In this document: in pieces, positions 10,643-20,666 of the stretch
Numbering within the stretch: the stretch's first letter is position 1
Layout: every line of letters starts with the position of its first letter
NCBI RefSeq assembly: GCF_918814575.1
Contig: NZ_CAKKNS010000004.1
Span: forward strand, 62,001 to 126,000
From: Periweissella fabaria
GTDB taxonomy: Bacteria; Bacillota; Bacilli; Lactobacillales; Lactobacillaceae
DNA length: 64,000 bases
Direction: 5' to 3'
Made by a program: the position numbers and the translations under genes
Notes under the pieces: generated by a model
The model's input: the letters and a program-made list of their open reading frames with translations, nothing else
Database searches by the model: none
What the model was told of the DNA's origin: nothing

Positions 10643-12016
10643 ATGGAGCAATATTTAACACAAAAACTACGTAAAGAAACCGTCCTTCGTGACCCAATCC
10701 ATACGTATGTCTATGTCCACCACCAGATTATTCTCGACTTAATTAACACTAGTGAATTTCAACGTCTCCGACGAATTAAGCAACTTGGAATCGCGAGCTT
10801 AGTTTTCCCTGGAGCTGAACATTCACGGTTTACACACTCACTAGGCGTTTACGAAATTGCTCGCCAAATTACTAATCACCTCGCCCAAACTTATCCAACT
10901 CAGACACCTGGGGATGGCTTGTGGGATTCAAATGAACAAATGATTACCTTAATTGCTGCTCTACTTCACGACTTAGGTCACGGACCCTACTCACACACGT
11001 TTGAGCACATTTTTAAGACTGACCATGAACGTTATACCCAAATGATTATAACGACGCCTGGAACGGAAATTAACGATGTTTTAAAGCGGGTTTCACCGCA
11101 ATTTCCACGCCAAGTTGCTGATGTCATTAATAAAACGTATCCTAATCCACAAGTTGTCCAAATCATCTCAAGTCAAATTGATGCTGATCGGATGGATTAT
11201 CTATTACGTGATGCCTACTTTACCGGTGCTAGCTATGGTTCGTTTGACCTTTCTCGGATTATGCGCCTAATCAAGCCATATAAAGATGGGATTGCCTTTT
11301 CAATTGCTGGCATGCATGCCATTGAAGATTACGTCGTTAGTCGTTACCAAATGTACCAGCAAGTCTACTTTCACCCTGTGAGCCGCGCTATGGAAGTTAT
11401 TTTAACTAGTCTCTTACGCCGAGCCAAGGATTTATATACTAAATCACTAACTGACAAAGCAGTAGATAGTTCTTTTATTCCAGCATCATTGCTGCCATTT
11501 TTTAATGGGCAGAGTACTCTTGATGACTATTTAATGCTTGATGATGGTGCATTAATGACCTATTTTAACGCTTGGCAATATGTTGATGACCCCATCTTAA
11601 GTGATTTGGCAGGTCGTTTTTTGAATCGCAAGCCACTCAAATCAGCACTTTTAACTACAGAGTCAAATCCATACATTTCCGTTGTTAAGGATTTAATTCA
11701 AACGGCCGGGTTCAACACCAACTACTATACCGCCGAAAACGATAGCTTTGATATGGCTTATGCAATCTATCAGCCTAATGCTAAAAAGCCATTTACTCAG
11801 ATTGAATTAATTAATCCAGATGGGACAACGGTGGAATTATCAACATTAAGCCACCTGATTCAAGCGCTAGCTGATAAACAAGCTGGTGATCGCCGTTTCT
11901 TCTTCCCCAAAGACATGCTATCTAATCGGACTGATGATTTATTTAGTGGGATATACGTTGACTTTCAACAATACTTAAATAATAATTACCTTACAGCACC
12001 AAAAAATTTAATCTAG
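10643..12016 (+). CDS. HD-domain phosphohydrolase (YwfO/dNTPase-like)
   Basis: The protein has 457 residues and a metal-dependent HD domain, with His65 in THSLGVYEIA and the HD pair His109-Asp110 in LLHDLGHGPYSH. It aligns in character with Bacillus YwfO and enterococcal EF1143, a dNTP triphosphohydrolase of the SAMHD1 type. Substrate here is inferred only from the family. It begins 12 bases after the lipoyl transferase stop, with AAAGG upstream, so co-transcription is likely. Confidence 0.85.
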   Translation: MEQYLTQKLRKETVLRDPIHTYVYVHHQIILDLINTSEFQRLRRIKQLGIASLVFPGAEHSRFTHSLGVYEIARQITNHLAQTYPTQTPGDGLWDSNEQMITLIAALLHDLGHGPYSHTFEHIFKTDHERYTQMIITTPGTEINDVLKRVSPQFPRQVADVINKTYPNPQVVQIISSQIDADRMDYLLRDAYFTGASYGSFDLSRIMRLIKPYKDGIAFSIAGMHAIEDYVVSRYQMYQQVYFHPVSRAMEVILTSLLRRAKDLYTKSLTDKAVDSSFIPASLLPFFNGQSTLDDYLMLDDGALMTYFNAWQYVDDPILSDLAGRFLNRKPLKSALLTTESNPYISVVKDLIQTAGFNTNYYTAENDSFDMAYAIYQPNAKKPFTQIELINPDGTTVELSTLSHLIQALADKQAGDRRFFFPKDMLSNRTDDLFSGIYVDFQQYLNNNYLTAPKNLI

Positions 12017-12026
12017 GAGATTTTTA

Positions 12027-12830
12027 ATGAGCATTAAATTAGTTGCAATTGATATTGATGGAACCCTTTTAAATGAAAATAATGAGTTAACCCAACGGAC
12101 GATTGACGCCATCCAAGCTGCCAAAGCAAAAGGTGTGAAAGTTGTTTTAACAACTGGTCGTCCATTAACAGGGGTTACCCCTTACTTGAAAGCCCTTGGT
12201 TTAGAAGGCGATGATCAATACGTAATCACTTTTAACGGTGCCTTAGCCCAAACTGTCAGTGGTAAGGTATTAACAAAGGAAACTATTAGCTATGATGACT
12301 ATCGTGATATCGAAGCGTTAAGTCATGATTTAGACGTTAATTTCCACGTTGAAGATGAAGAATTGATTTACACGGCTCATCCACTAATCCCAAAGTACTC
12401 AATTGCGGAATCATTTTTAGTACTCATGCAAATCAAATATGTTCCGGTACCTGAAATGGTTACCAAAGACTATTCAAAAGCCATGATGATTGATGAAAAG
12501 GATGTCATTGATCGCGTAGAAAAAGCCGTGCCAGCTGAATTCCATGATCGCTTCTACATTGTCCGCTCAACACCATTCTTCTTAGAATTTATGAATAAAG
12601 ATGCTTCTAAGGGAAATGCATTATCAGCATTGAGTAAAAAACTTGGTATTCAACAAGACGAAGTGATGTCTTTAGGTGACCAAGGTAACGATATGACGAT
12701 GATTAAGTGGGCTGGCCTTGGAGTTGCCATGGGTAATGCCATTGATGAAATCAAAGCTGCTGCTAACGAAATCACAGCGCCTAACTCAGAAGACGGCGTT
12801 GCACAAGCAATTGAAAAGTATGTGCTATAA
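12027..12830 (+). CDS. Cof-type HAD superfamily phosphatase
   Basis: This 267-residue HAD hydrolase has the DIDGTLL nucleophile motif (Asp9, Asp11), a TTGRP motif II, a conserved Lys region near 200 and the GDQGNDMTM motif IV. The IIB cap marks it as Cof/YidA-type. These enzymes dephosphorylate sugar phosphates or similar small metabolites; the substrate is unknown here. It starts ten bases after the HD gene with GGAG upstream and ends the three-gene run before a strong terminator. Confidence 0.92.
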   Translation: MSIKLVAIDIDGTLLNENNELTQRTIDAIQAAKAKGVKVVLTTGRPLTGVTPYLKALGLEGDDQYVITFNGALAQTVSGKVLTKETISYDDYRDIEALSHDLDVNFHVEDEELIYTAHPLIPKYSIAESFLVLMQIKYVPVPEMVTKDYSKAMMIDEKDVIDRVEKAVPAEFHDRFYIVRSTPFFLEFMNKDASKGNALSALSKKLGIQQDEVMSLGDQGNDMTMIKWAGLGVAMGNAIDEIKAAANEITAPNSEDGVAQAIEKYVL

Positions 12831-12964
12831 AATGCAAGCACAACTGGGCAATATCAAGTAGTAACTAAAATTACGAAATATGCGCATTAGCCTGTATTTC
12901 ATTTAAATCTAGCCGGCGATATTTGGTTGTAAAAGCCTTTTTAGCCCATTACACCCACTCTATC

Positions 12965-13009
12965 AAAAAGGACTCTGATGAAATTTTTCATTTCATCGGA
13001 GTCCTTTTG
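12965..13009. terminator. Bidirectional terminator between HAD and AI-2E genes
   Basis: Long arms AAAAGGACTCTGATGAAA and TTTCATCGGAGTCCTTTT pair with a single mismatch. T runs lie on both strands, and the hairpin sits between convergent genes. Confidence 0.9.
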
Positions 13010-13017
13010 CTTATCCG

Positions 13018-14178
13018 TTAATTTTTGGTATGTGGTTGTAAAACTTCCACTTCAATATCTTCATCATCAATGATTGCTTGATTATTTTGCACTAACCATA
13101 AATGCCAACCGAATTGAACAACTGTCCGAATAATGGCGTAAAATGGAATAGCTAAAATCATCCCCGGAATACCAGCAATATTACCAGCTGCTAGCAAAAT
13201 AATAATAATTGTTAGGGGGTGAATTTTTAACGTCTTACCAATAATATTAGGGTAAATCACGTTTCCATCAAATTGTTGGACAATCACAACAATCACAATC
13301 ACCCAGATAATTTGCCAAGTACCAATTGTCCATGCAACCAATAGTGATGGAAAAATCCCTAAATATGGCCCCACATACGGGATAATATTAGCAATCCCTG
13401 CCGTAATCCCTAGCAATAATGCATATGGTTGCCCAATTATAAAATAGCCAATACTGGTAAACACTGCGACGAATAAACATTCAATAACTTGCCCATCAAT
13501 ATATTGTGAAATTGTTTTTGACATTTTTTTGAATAAACTTTCGATTGCATCGGCTTTACTTGGTTGGAAAAATTTTTTAATACTTGGTAAAAACTTATGG
13601 CCATCGTTAAGCATATAAAAAACCATAACCGGTACTGTAATTGCGGTAATGGTAATACTAGTTAGCATCCCCACAACCGTCCCAATCCCATTAGCCGTTC
13701 CGAGCAAGAAACCTTTAGCATACTTGCTAATTTGCTTTTCTAATGATGCTGTGCTGACGTTTAAGTCCAGCCGATTAACCCATTTTGAATGTAACAGACC
13801 GTTAACTTGTTCTTGTAAGGTACTAGTAACTGCTGGAATATTAGCTAACAATTTACTTACTTGGGTAATTAATTGTGGAATCACTAACATCAAAATGCCA
13901 ATAATTAGTAATAATACCGCTAACATTACGATTAATACCGCAATTGTATGGGGGAGCTTATGTTTTTTAATATGAATTTTTTCAACTAATTTTACAATTG
14001 GATTAAGGACGTAGAAACAAAATCCTGATAAAATTAATGGTACAAAAATTGTGCTAATAAAAATACCAATCGGTTCAAATAAAAATGAAATCCGAGTACA
14101 CATAAAAACAATTAATACCACTACTAATAATTCTAGTGACCAAAATAATAATTTAGAATTGCGTAATTTATCAAACAT
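13018..14178 (-). CDS. AI-2E family transporter (PerM-like)
   Basis: The 386-residue protein has about eight transmembrane helices and the conserved late-domain motif ANIIPYVGPYLG near residue 265, both typical of the AI-2E/UPF0118 family. Members export autoinducer-2 in E. coli or act as Na+/H+ antiporters; which applies here cannot be told. A long soluble loop (about 110-150 and 195-235) is normal for the family. It is monocistronic and faces the HAD gene across a shared terminator. Confidence 0.9.
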   Translation of the reverse strand: MFDKLRNSKLLFWSLELLVVVLIVFMCTRISFLFEPIGIFISTIFVPLILSGFCFYVLNPIVKLVEKIHIKKHKLPHTIAVLIVMLAVLLLIIGILMLVIPQLITQVSKLLANIPAVTSTLQEQVNGLLHSKWVNRLDLNVSTASLEKQISKYAKGFLLGTANGIGTVVGMLTSITITAITVPVMVFYMLNDGHKFLPSIKKFFQPSKADAIESLFKKMSKTISQYIDGQVIECLFVAVFTSIGYFIIGQPYALLLGITAGIANIIPYVGPYLGIFPSLLVAWTIGTWQIIWVIVIVVIVQQFDGNVIYPNIIGKTLKIHPLTIIIILLAAGNIAGIPGMILAIPFYAIIRTVVQFGWHLWLVQNNQAIIDDEDIEVEVLQPHTKN

Positions 14179-14241
14179 GGCGGTATCCCTTCATAAATTC
14201 TATTACTAATAGCCTATCAAAGAAACGTTCTAGTTGCCAAT

Positions 14242-14281
14242 AAAAATACCCTTAAAGTATTTAACTTTAAGGGTATTTTTT
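14242..14281 (-). terminator. Terminator of the YhgE/Pip gene
   Basis: Perfect arms AAAAATACCCTTAAAG and CTTTAAGGGTATTTTT surround a seven-base loop, starting within five bases of the YhgE stop. Confidence 0.9.
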
Positions 14282-14285
14282 ACTA

Positions 14286-17027
14286 CTATGCGTTCTTAGC
14301 AGTTTGTTCTTTTTTAATTTCTTGTTCAGCCCAGTTACCGGCTAAATTTTTCTTTTGTAAGTGATTCATACCAAACCAGAGCAGAATTAAACTTGCAACC
14401 ATAATGAGTAAAAGTACTCCGGCTGATTGCATAATTTGAACTGATCCAAGACCACCAGTTAAGGCTTCGCGTAAGCCAAGAATTGAATACGTCATTGGTA
14501 AGAATGGACTAACAAAGTTATAGAATCCGCTTTGAACTTGTAATGGGAAGGTCCCACCAGAACCACCAAGTTGAATCATTAAGAGAACCATGGCTAAGAA
14601 ACGGCCAGGATTATCAAAGGTCATCGCAAGGAACATTACTAAGTACATCGCAGTTAATGAGAAGAGACATGCCATGAAGAAGGCTTCAAATGGATGGTCA
14701 GGGTGAATACCACCAACATACATCAAACCAACTTCAAGCACACCCATCGCAATCGCTACTAGACCACCGATGGCAATCTTGCTAGCAAACCAACCAGTTG
14801 TTGTACCACCAAGTTCGTAACGACGACGAATTGGGTAGATAAAGTTAAATACCAACGCACCGACATACAATGCTAATGAAAGTACATATGGTGCTAAGGC
14901 ATGACCGTAATTTGGTACATAACTGAAGTGTGAGTGGTGAAGTTCAGTTGGTGTCGCAAACATTTTGGCAGTCTTATCAGTGAATGTTACGTTGTTAATT
15001 TGCTTAGCACCATCTTTTAAGGCTACCGTTAATTTACCAGAACCATCAGTCAATTGACTAGCACCGTCAAGTAATTTACCTGAGTTAGCGTTCAATTGGT
15101 TGGCCCCGTTAGCTAATTGGTTAACACCATTGGCTAAGGTTGGCACCTTACCATTAAGTTGACCAAGACCGTCATTCAATTGGTTAGCACCACCGGCTAG
15201 TTGGTTAACTCCACCCGCCAAGGCTGGTACGTTACCATTTAATTGGCCAATACCTTCATTTAATTGATTGGCACCACCAGCTAATTGGTTAACTCCACCC
15301 GCTAAGGCTGGAATCTTACCATTAAGTTGACCAAGGCCATTGTTCAATTGATTGGCACCACCAGCTAATTGGTTAACTCCACCCGCTAAGGCTGGAATCT
15401 TACCGTTAAGTTCAGCTGTTCCTGCAACCAATTGTTGACTACCAGGTGCCAATTGCGAAATACCTGCAGTTGCTTTAGCAAGTCCAGTATTCAATTTAGC
15501 TGCTCCACCATTTAAGCCATCCAAACCAGCGTTAACTTCGGTGAATAATTTCGCTTGGCCATCGCCTAAACCATTAATTCCATTACTTAACTTATCAATT
15601 CCGCCACTTAACTCACCTAATTGAGTTGGTAAATTTTTAAGCATTGGGTCAACAATGGCCATGTCTTTTTGAACAGCTGCCGTCATCGCAGCAAATTGTG
15701 GTTGTAATGCTCCCATTAGAGCCGCAGTTTGTTCATCAGAAATCCCAACTTTTTTAGCAGCTCCTTCAATAGCTGGTACTAACCCATTGACTGTTGCAAT
15801 TTGATTTTGTAAATCAGCAATTGCCGCCTTTTGTGCGTCATTCAAGGTTGCACCGGCAACACCATCTTGTAATTGCTTAACCCCAGCTTTAAGACCATTA
15901 ATACCATCAGTCAAAGTTGGTGCATTCGCATCATTAGATGAACCTTGTTGCGCTTTAATTGCACTTTGTAGTTTTGCTAAACCGTCTTGTAGCGCTGCAC
16001 TTCCCGCATAAGCAGCTGGTAGACCATTATCTTTATCATTAAGTTGACTAATCCCACCAGCTAATTTACCAGCTCCGTTATTTAACTCTGAAACACCATT
16101 TGATAATGGTCCAATATTTTGTTGCAATTGGCCTAAACCAGTTACAAGTTGGCCTGAGCCATTACTTAATTGACCTACTCCGGCTTGTAATGGTGCGACA
16201 TTACTTTGTAATTGGCCTAAGCCATTCACAAGTTGACCTGAACCATTTGCTAATTGACCTACTCCAGCTTGTAGTGGACCAACTTTACTTTGTAATTGAC
16301 CTAAACCATTTGCTAGTTGACCAGCCCCACCAGAGAGTTGGTTAACTCCACTTGCAAGGGGACCAACACCTTGTTGTAACTGACTTACACCAGAACCAAT
16401 CTGACTTACACCACCAGTATAAGTCTTAAGACCATTGTTTAACTGGTTTGCTCCGTTATTTAACTTAACTGAACCATCAGCCGCTTTTTGGAAGCCATCC
16501 CCAGCTTTTTCAACTTGAGCAAACATTGCCTTAGCATAGGCTTGGGTAATGGCGCTCTTAATCTTATCGTTAACCGCTTTGGCCCCTTGTTCTGAGATAA
16601 CACTCCCAATGTAGTTCAATGAATCGTTTGTTTCATATGTCAAATTCATTTTCTTTGGATCTTTATCTAACAACGTTGTCGCATTCTTAGAAAAGTTTTC
16701 AGGAACCGTAATTGTTGAATAATACTTTTTGTCCTTCATCCCTTCTGCTGCTTGTTGTTTAGAAACAAAGACCCATTTTAAATCCTTGTTACTTTTCAAT
16801 TGATCAACTAACTGTTGACCAGCAGAAATTTCTTTTCCATTGAACTTAGCCGCTCGGTCTTCATTAACAACCGCAACCGGTAAGTTTCCAGTACTACCAT
16901 ATGGATCCCACACTGACCGTAGGAAGAAGATACAGTACATAAATGGAATAAACGAAATTGCCATTAAAGAAATCATTAACACACGATTTGATTTTATCGC
17001 GGCAAATTCCCTTTTAATCATCTTCAT
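14286..17027 (-). CDS. YhgE/Pip domain membrane protein
   Basis: The 913-residue protein has one N-terminal transmembrane helix, a large extracellular region rich in Gln-Leu-x-x-Gly heptads, and about five C-terminal ABC-2-type transmembrane helices. This is the architecture of Lactococcus Pip (phage infection protein) and Bacillus YhgE, which is related to the type VII secretion component EsaA. The middle contains two arrays of 28-residue repeats. It serves as a phage c2 receptor in Lactococcus; the native role is unclear. A TetR gene is divergent and is the likely regulator. AAGGA precedes the ATG. Confidence 0.92.
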   Translation of the reverse strand: MKMIKREFAAIKSNRVLMISLMAISFIPFMYCIFFLRSVWDPYGSTGNLPVAVVNEDRAAKFNGKEISAGQQLVDQLKSNKDLKWVFVSKQQAAEGMKDKKYYSTITVPENFSKNATTLLDKDPKKMNLTYETNDSLNYIGSVISEQGAKAVNDKIKSAITQAYAKAMFAQVEKAGDGFQKAADGSVKLNNGANQLNNGLKTYTGGVSQIGSGVSQLQQGVGPLASGVNQLSGGAGQLANGLGQLQSKVGPLQAGVGQLANGSGQLVNGLGQLQSNVAPLQAGVGQLSNGSGQLVTGLGQLQQNIGPLSNGVSELNNGAGKLAGGISQLNDKDNGLPAAYAGSAALQDGLAKLQSAIKAQQGSSNDANAPTLTDGINGLKAGVKQLQDGVAGATLNDAQKAAIADLQNQIATVNGLVPAIEGAAKKVGISDEQTAALMGALQPQFAAMTAAVQKDMAIVDPMLKNLPTQLGELSGGIDKLSNGINGLGDGQAKLFTEVNAGLDGLNGGAAKLNTGLAKATAGISQLAPGSQQLVAGTAELNGKIPALAGGVNQLAGGANQLNNGLGQLNGKIPALAGGVNQLAGGANQLNEGIGQLNGNVPALAGGVNQLAGGANQLNDGLGQLNGKVPTLANGVNQLANGANQLNANSGKLLDGASQLTDGSGKLTVALKDGAKQINNVTFTDKTAKMFATPTELHHSHFSYVPNYGHALAPYVLSLALYVGALVFNFIYPIRRRYELGGTTTGWFASKIAIGGLVAIAMGVLEVGLMYVGGIHPDHPFEAFFMACLFSLTAMYLVMFLAMTFDNPGRFLAMVLLMIQLGGSGGTFPLQVQSGFYNFVSPFLPMTYSILGLREALTGGLGSVQIMQSAGVLLLIMVASLILLWFGMNHLQKKNLAGNWAEQEIKKEQTAKNA
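15065..15400 (-). repeat. Four tandem 84-bp coding repeats in YhgE/Pip gene
   Basis: The landmark TTACCATTAAG-type sequence recurs at 15148, 15232, 15316 and 15400, exactly 84 bases apart. Each unit encodes 28 residues with the core GGVNQLAGGANQLN. Units at the C-terminal end of the array are more degenerate. Confidence 0.9.
16110..16340 (-). repeat. Second 84-bp coding repeat array in YhgE/Pip gene
   Basis: Two to three further 28-residue units have the core PLQAGVGQLANGSGQL. They share the period but not the exact sequence of the first array, consistent with internal duplication of a coiled stalk. Confidence 0.75.
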
Positions 17028-17167
17028 CTCAATGCCATCCTTTATTTAATCTATGCAATAGTCTATAATAATTTATAAATGAACGCAATATACAATATTT
17101 GACATAATGTTCAATAAATATAAAAATCACTTTGAGCTTGTGTTTTAATATTCGAAAGGGATCCATT

Positions 17168-17785
17168 ATGCGCCAAAGTCAACGGGTCCAACAAACCCAA
17201 CAAAAACTCAAAAATGCTTATATTACCCTCTGTGAACAGGATGGTATTAATAACGTCACAATCAGTAATCTTGTTAAAGAAGCGAATCTCAGTCGCGGTA
17301 CCTTTTATGTGAATTACAAGGATATTAATGCGTTGTTAGAAGAAATCCAAACCGAATTATTTGCTAACATCTTGAGCGAATTTCAAACTAAGATTAGTGA
17401 CAATTCGGTCTACAACGAAATTTTTGTCCAAAACAATTCTAATGATAGTGTGTACTTATCATTTTCAAACGTTTTGAATTATATCTATAACAATATCCGG
17501 ATGATTCGGGTCTTAATTCTTAATACTGAAAATCATGAGATGTTAAGTAAAATTAAGCAATTAATTGAAAAATACTTCATGGAAAGTGTTACTACTAACA
17601 ACGGCCACATGACTGATAAACTTCCCGAAGATTACGCGCGTCAATTACTTGTCGATGGCCTCTTTAGCATTGTGATTCACTGGATCAAAAAGCCTAATCC
17701 GGAATCTCCTGAAGAAGTTGCCCGGATTATCGCAGCGAGTCGGCGCCTTGCACCTCAAAACCTAATTATTAATCCAACCGTCTAA
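17168..17785 (+). CDS. TetR/AcrR family regulator
   Basis: The 205-residue regulator has a TetR-type helix-turn-helix at about residues 10-55 (motif TISNLVKEANLSRGTFYVNYKD) and a C-terminal ligand domain of the type seen in TetR proteins paired with YhgE genes. The ATG at 17168 follows AAAGGGA; an in-frame ATG 12 codons earlier lacks a site. It is divergent from the YhgE/Pip gene with 140 bases between, so it probably represses that gene and itself (inference). Confidence 0.88.
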   Translation: MRQSQRVQQTQQKLKNAYITLCEQDGINNVTISNLVKEANLSRGTFYVNYKDINALLEEIQTELFANILSEFQTKISDNSVYNEIFVQNNSNDSVYLSFSNVLNYIYNNIRMIRVLILNTENHEMLSKIKQLIEKYFMESVTTNNGHMTDKLPEDYARQLLVDGLFSIVIHWIKKPNPESPEEVARIIAASRRLAPQNLIINPTV

Positions 17786-17839
17786 TATTAAACATTTCCA
17801 CGTAACATGTTTAATTATAACTAATGGTTGTTAAATTTA

Positions 17840-17887
17840 AAAATAAACAGCACCCATTTCATATACTGATTGGGTGCTGTTTATTTG
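17840..17887. terminator. Bidirectional terminator between TetR and phosphoesterase genes
   Basis: The arms AAATAAACAGCACCCA and TGGGTGCTGTTTATTT are perfect complements around a 14-base loop, between convergent genes. Confidence 0.88.
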
Positions 17888-17894
17888 AGTATCT

Positions 17895-18746
17895 TTAAAA
17901 ATTAATTACCTGGGTGTCATAGTGGTCAGAATACAAATCAATTATCCGAACACCCCGGGCTAGTTCGCCATACGTATTATACCCAGCTACATTCCCATAA
18001 CTTAATTCGATGCCGTCTATTTGACTGCGGTAGTTATTTTCATGATCATGGCCGACAAATAATGCTTTCACATTTTGTTGATTAATAAAAGCATAGAACA
18101 AACCTGAACTATACCAACCAGAGCAAATTTTTTCACCCTTGGTACCCTCGATAATATTATCTGCTGCTAAATAATATTCAGCTAATGGGATGTGCATAAA
18201 GGCTAAATCTGTAACAGTAGTAGCCCGTTCAGCTGCGTGCTTGTTGAACCATATTACTTGTTCAGGTTCTAATGTTGCATAGCCTTCTTTTATGGCTGAA
18301 TTAAAATAGTCACCTGAATCCCAGACAAATATTCGATTACGCACACCTTCATCTTGGTAAATATCAAGAGTATAGTTTTCACGATCATTAATGACAAACG
18401 GATTTTCCTTAGTAGCCGGGTTGGCTAACATGTTTTCGTAATTGCGTAAATCTGAGCGACTAAAAGCCCCTTCCGCATCGTGGTTACCGTAAGTCAATGC
18501 GACTGGAACCCCACTACGATTTAATACCTTAAATAATTCAGCTAATGATTCCTTTGGGGCTTCATTAATTTTCCCCCAAATTAAATCACCCGTTACCATA
18601 ATCAAATCAAATTCATTAGCCGTTAAAACTTGGTCGATGCCGGCTAAAGTTCGTTTGTCTTCTTCCTTTAATGGAAAGGTTCCTAAATGAATATCAGTAA
18701 TTTGGCAAATCTTAAACGCCGCATCTGCTTGGACCGTTAACTTCAT
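17895..18746 (-). CDS. Calcineurin-like metallophosphoesterase
   Basis: The 283-residue cytoplasmic enzyme shows all metallophosphoesterase blocks in order: DIHLG near residue 18, GDLIWG near 57, GNHDAEG near 88, and the late HIPLAEY and GHDHENN motifs. It has no signal peptide. It is the last gene of a six-gene minus-strand operon containing a PHP phosphatase and an ABC importer. It therefore probably hydrolyses a phosphate ester brought in by the transporter (inference). The ATG has a GAGGAA ribosome site. Confidence 0.88.
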   Translation of the reverse strand: MKLTVQADAAFKICQITDIHLGTFPLKEEDKRTLAGIDQVLTANEFDLIMVTGDLIWGKINEAPKESLAELFKVLNRSGVPVALTYGNHDAEGAFSRSDLRNYENMLANPATKENPFVINDRENYTLDIYQDEGVRNRIFVWDSGDYFNSAIKEGYATLEPEQVIWFNKHAAERATTVTDLAFMHIPLAEYYLAADNIIEGTKGEKICSGWYSSGLFYAFINQQNVKALFVGHDHENNYRSQIDGIELSYGNVAGYNTYGELARGVRIIDLYSDHYDTQVINF

Positions 18747-18763
18747 GTTCTGTTCCTCAATTA

Positions 18764-19633
18764 TTATAAATACATTTTTTGATCTAAATAAACGTTATAG
18801 CCTTGATTGACGGCTACAACGGCATGGGCGTCAGACCCATATACCATCGGAATTCCTAACATCAGTGCATCACGAATGATATCAAACGTTGGGGATGATT
18901 CAGTTTGTGTTTCACGTGGAATCCCGGACATATTACAATCCAACATAATCCCTTGTTCTTTTACAAGCCGCAAAATAGCGGTAATTAAAGCATCCGTTTC
19001 GGCATCACACCAAATTGTTTCGTTAGGGAATTCATTACGCCATTTCCGATATAACGTAATATGCCCAATTCGGCCGGGCTTATTAGCTACTTGCCATTCC
19101 AAAGCTTCTTTAATTGTTTTTAAATATGCTTTGGCGACACCAAGTGGGGTCTTATATTCAGCTAATACACCAGCTTTAAAATCAGCACAACTGTCATCAA
19201 CCGCCCGAAGGCCCATTTTAGTTGGTAAAAAGTGAACTGATAAAATTGCATCATCAATTTGATCGGCATATTGAGCAAGCGCTGTCGCCGTATATTCGCG
19301 GCCAATCTTCAAGTAATCAAACTCAAAGCCCGTCAAAAGCGTAATTTGATCGGCATACTTAGCTTTCAAAGTGGCTAATTTTTCAAAATATGTGGGTAAA
19401 TCTTCCGGAGCCATGCATGCGGTTGTAATCGCATGTTCAGCGCCGGTAACGTGTGTATAAAATTCCGGGGCCATAGGAAAGTGCTCTGTAATAGTATAGG
19501 TCTTAAAGCCAGCATCAATTGCTCGTTGAATAAATAACTCAACGTCTTCACCTGACCCATGCGGACAAAATTCAGTATGTGTGTGCCCATTCCAAGTTCG
19601 CCGATCAATTTGCAATAATCGTTCTAAATCCAT
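18764..19633 (-). CDS. PHP-domain phosphatase (HisJ/histidinol-phosphatase-like)
   Basis: The 289-residue protein belongs to the PHP family. The metal motif NGHTHTEFCPHG is near residues 15-26, ITEHFPM is near 48, and C-terminal GSDAH is present. HisJ-type histidinol phosphatases are the closest named relatives, but no histidine biosynthesis gene is nearby. In the operon with an importer and a metallophosphoesterase, a role in organophosphate breakdown is as likely. The ATG lies three bases after the ATPase stop and has only a weak ribosome site, suggesting translational coupling. Confidence 0.82.
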   Translation of the reverse strand: MDLERLLQIDRRTWNGHTHTEFCPHGSGEDVELFIQRAIDAGFKTYTITEHFPMAPEFYTHVTGAEHAITTACMAPEDLPTYFEKLATLKAKYADQITLLTGFEFDYLKIGREYTATALAQYADQIDDAILSVHFLPTKMGLRAVDDSCADFKAGVLAEYKTPLGVAKAYLKTIKEALEWQVANKPGRIGHITLYRKWRNEFPNETIWCDAETDALITAILRLVKEQGIMLDCNMSGIPRETQTESSPTFDIIRDALMLGIPMVYGSDAHAVVAVNQGYNVYLDQKMYL

Positions 19634-19636
19634 GCT

Positions 19637-20659
19637 TTAACCAACTTTCTTGATTTCTGCAACTTTGAGATATACTTTAATTTCATCATTGAGCGTAAAG
19701 TTGATATTTTGATTCATACATTCAGCTTTAACAACGTGTCCAGTTGCCGTCTTCAAACTGTACTCAATCCGGTTGCCTAAGACGGCCATCTCAACAACTT
19801 GCCCTTCAATTGGTGCGTAACCATTTAAATTAGCTGGCATCACGTGTTCCAAAAGTTCTGGGCGGATAATGTATTGGCCGTCTGGTTGATCAGTTCCTAG
19901 ACCAAGCATTGCTAGATCAGTCGCCGCTAACACATTATGGTTACCGATAAAGTCCGCCACAAACATTGTTTTAGGATTAGTGTAAATTTCCATTGCTGAA
20001 CCTTGTTGTTCTAGTTCCCCTAAACTCATAATTAAAACATCATCTGAGATAGCCATCGCTTCAGTCTGGTCGTGCGTCACAAAAATCATCGTAATTCCAA
20101 GTTCTTGTTGGTAACGTTTAATCTGATTACGTAATTCAACCCGAGTCTTAGCATCAAGGGCACTTAAAGGTTCATCCAACAGTAGTAATTTAGGCTCTAA
20201 AACCATTGATCGGGCAATTGCCACCCGTTGTCGTTGACCACCTGATAAATTAGCTGGGTAGTAATCACGCCGATCAGTTAAACCAATGATAGCTAACATA
20301 TCGGTAACCGCTTTTTCAATTTCAGTCTTGGGCTTTTTTTGAACTCGTAAACCGTACGCAATATTATCAAATACCGTCAGATTCGGAAACAACGCATATG
20401 ACTGAAAGATCATGCCAATATTTCGTTGGTTAGGGGCTAAATTCGTGATATCTTGGCCGTCTAAAGTAATCTGACCCGCAAACGCTTGATTCAAGCCCGC
20501 AATTGCTCGTAATACAGTTGTTTTTCCACTCCCACTAGGTCCTAAAAATGATGTTAGTGTCCCTTTTTTAATATTAAAACTCAAATCTTTAATCACTGTG
20601 TTGCCATTAAAACTAATATTCAAATGACTGACACTTAAAAAGTTGTCCGTGTTAACCAT
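19637..20659 (-). CDS. ABC transporter ATP-binding protein (PotA/FbpC type)
   Basis: This 340-residue ATPase has Walker A GPSGSGKTT, the Q-loop, signature LSGGQRQR, Walker B LLLLDEP and a C-terminal TOBE regulatory domain (about 270-340). It energises the two neighbouring permeases. ATPases of this kind serve polyamine, iron, sulfate and phosphonate importers. I chose ATG at 20659 for its position seven bases after the permease stop and the GGAG upstream. A start 14 codons earlier would lie inside the permease gene. Confidence 0.92.
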   Translation of the reverse strand: MVNTDNFLSVSHLNISFNGNTVIKDLSFNIKKGTLTSFLGPSGSGKTTVLRAIAGLNQAFAGQITLDGQDITNLAPNQRNIGMIFQSYALFPNLTVFDNIAYGLRVQKKPKTEIEKAVTDMLAIIGLTDRRDYYPANLSGGQRQRVAIARSMVLEPKLLLLDEPLSALDAKTRVELRNQIKRYQQELGITMIFVTHDQTEAMAISDDVLIMSLGELEQQGSAMEIYTNPKTMFVADFIGNHNVLAATDLAMLGLGTDQPDGQYIIRPELLEHVMPANLNGYAPIEGQVVEMAVLGNRIEYSLKTATGHVVKAECMNQNINFTLNDEIKVYLKVAEIKKVG

Positions 20660-20666
20660 CCTTCGC

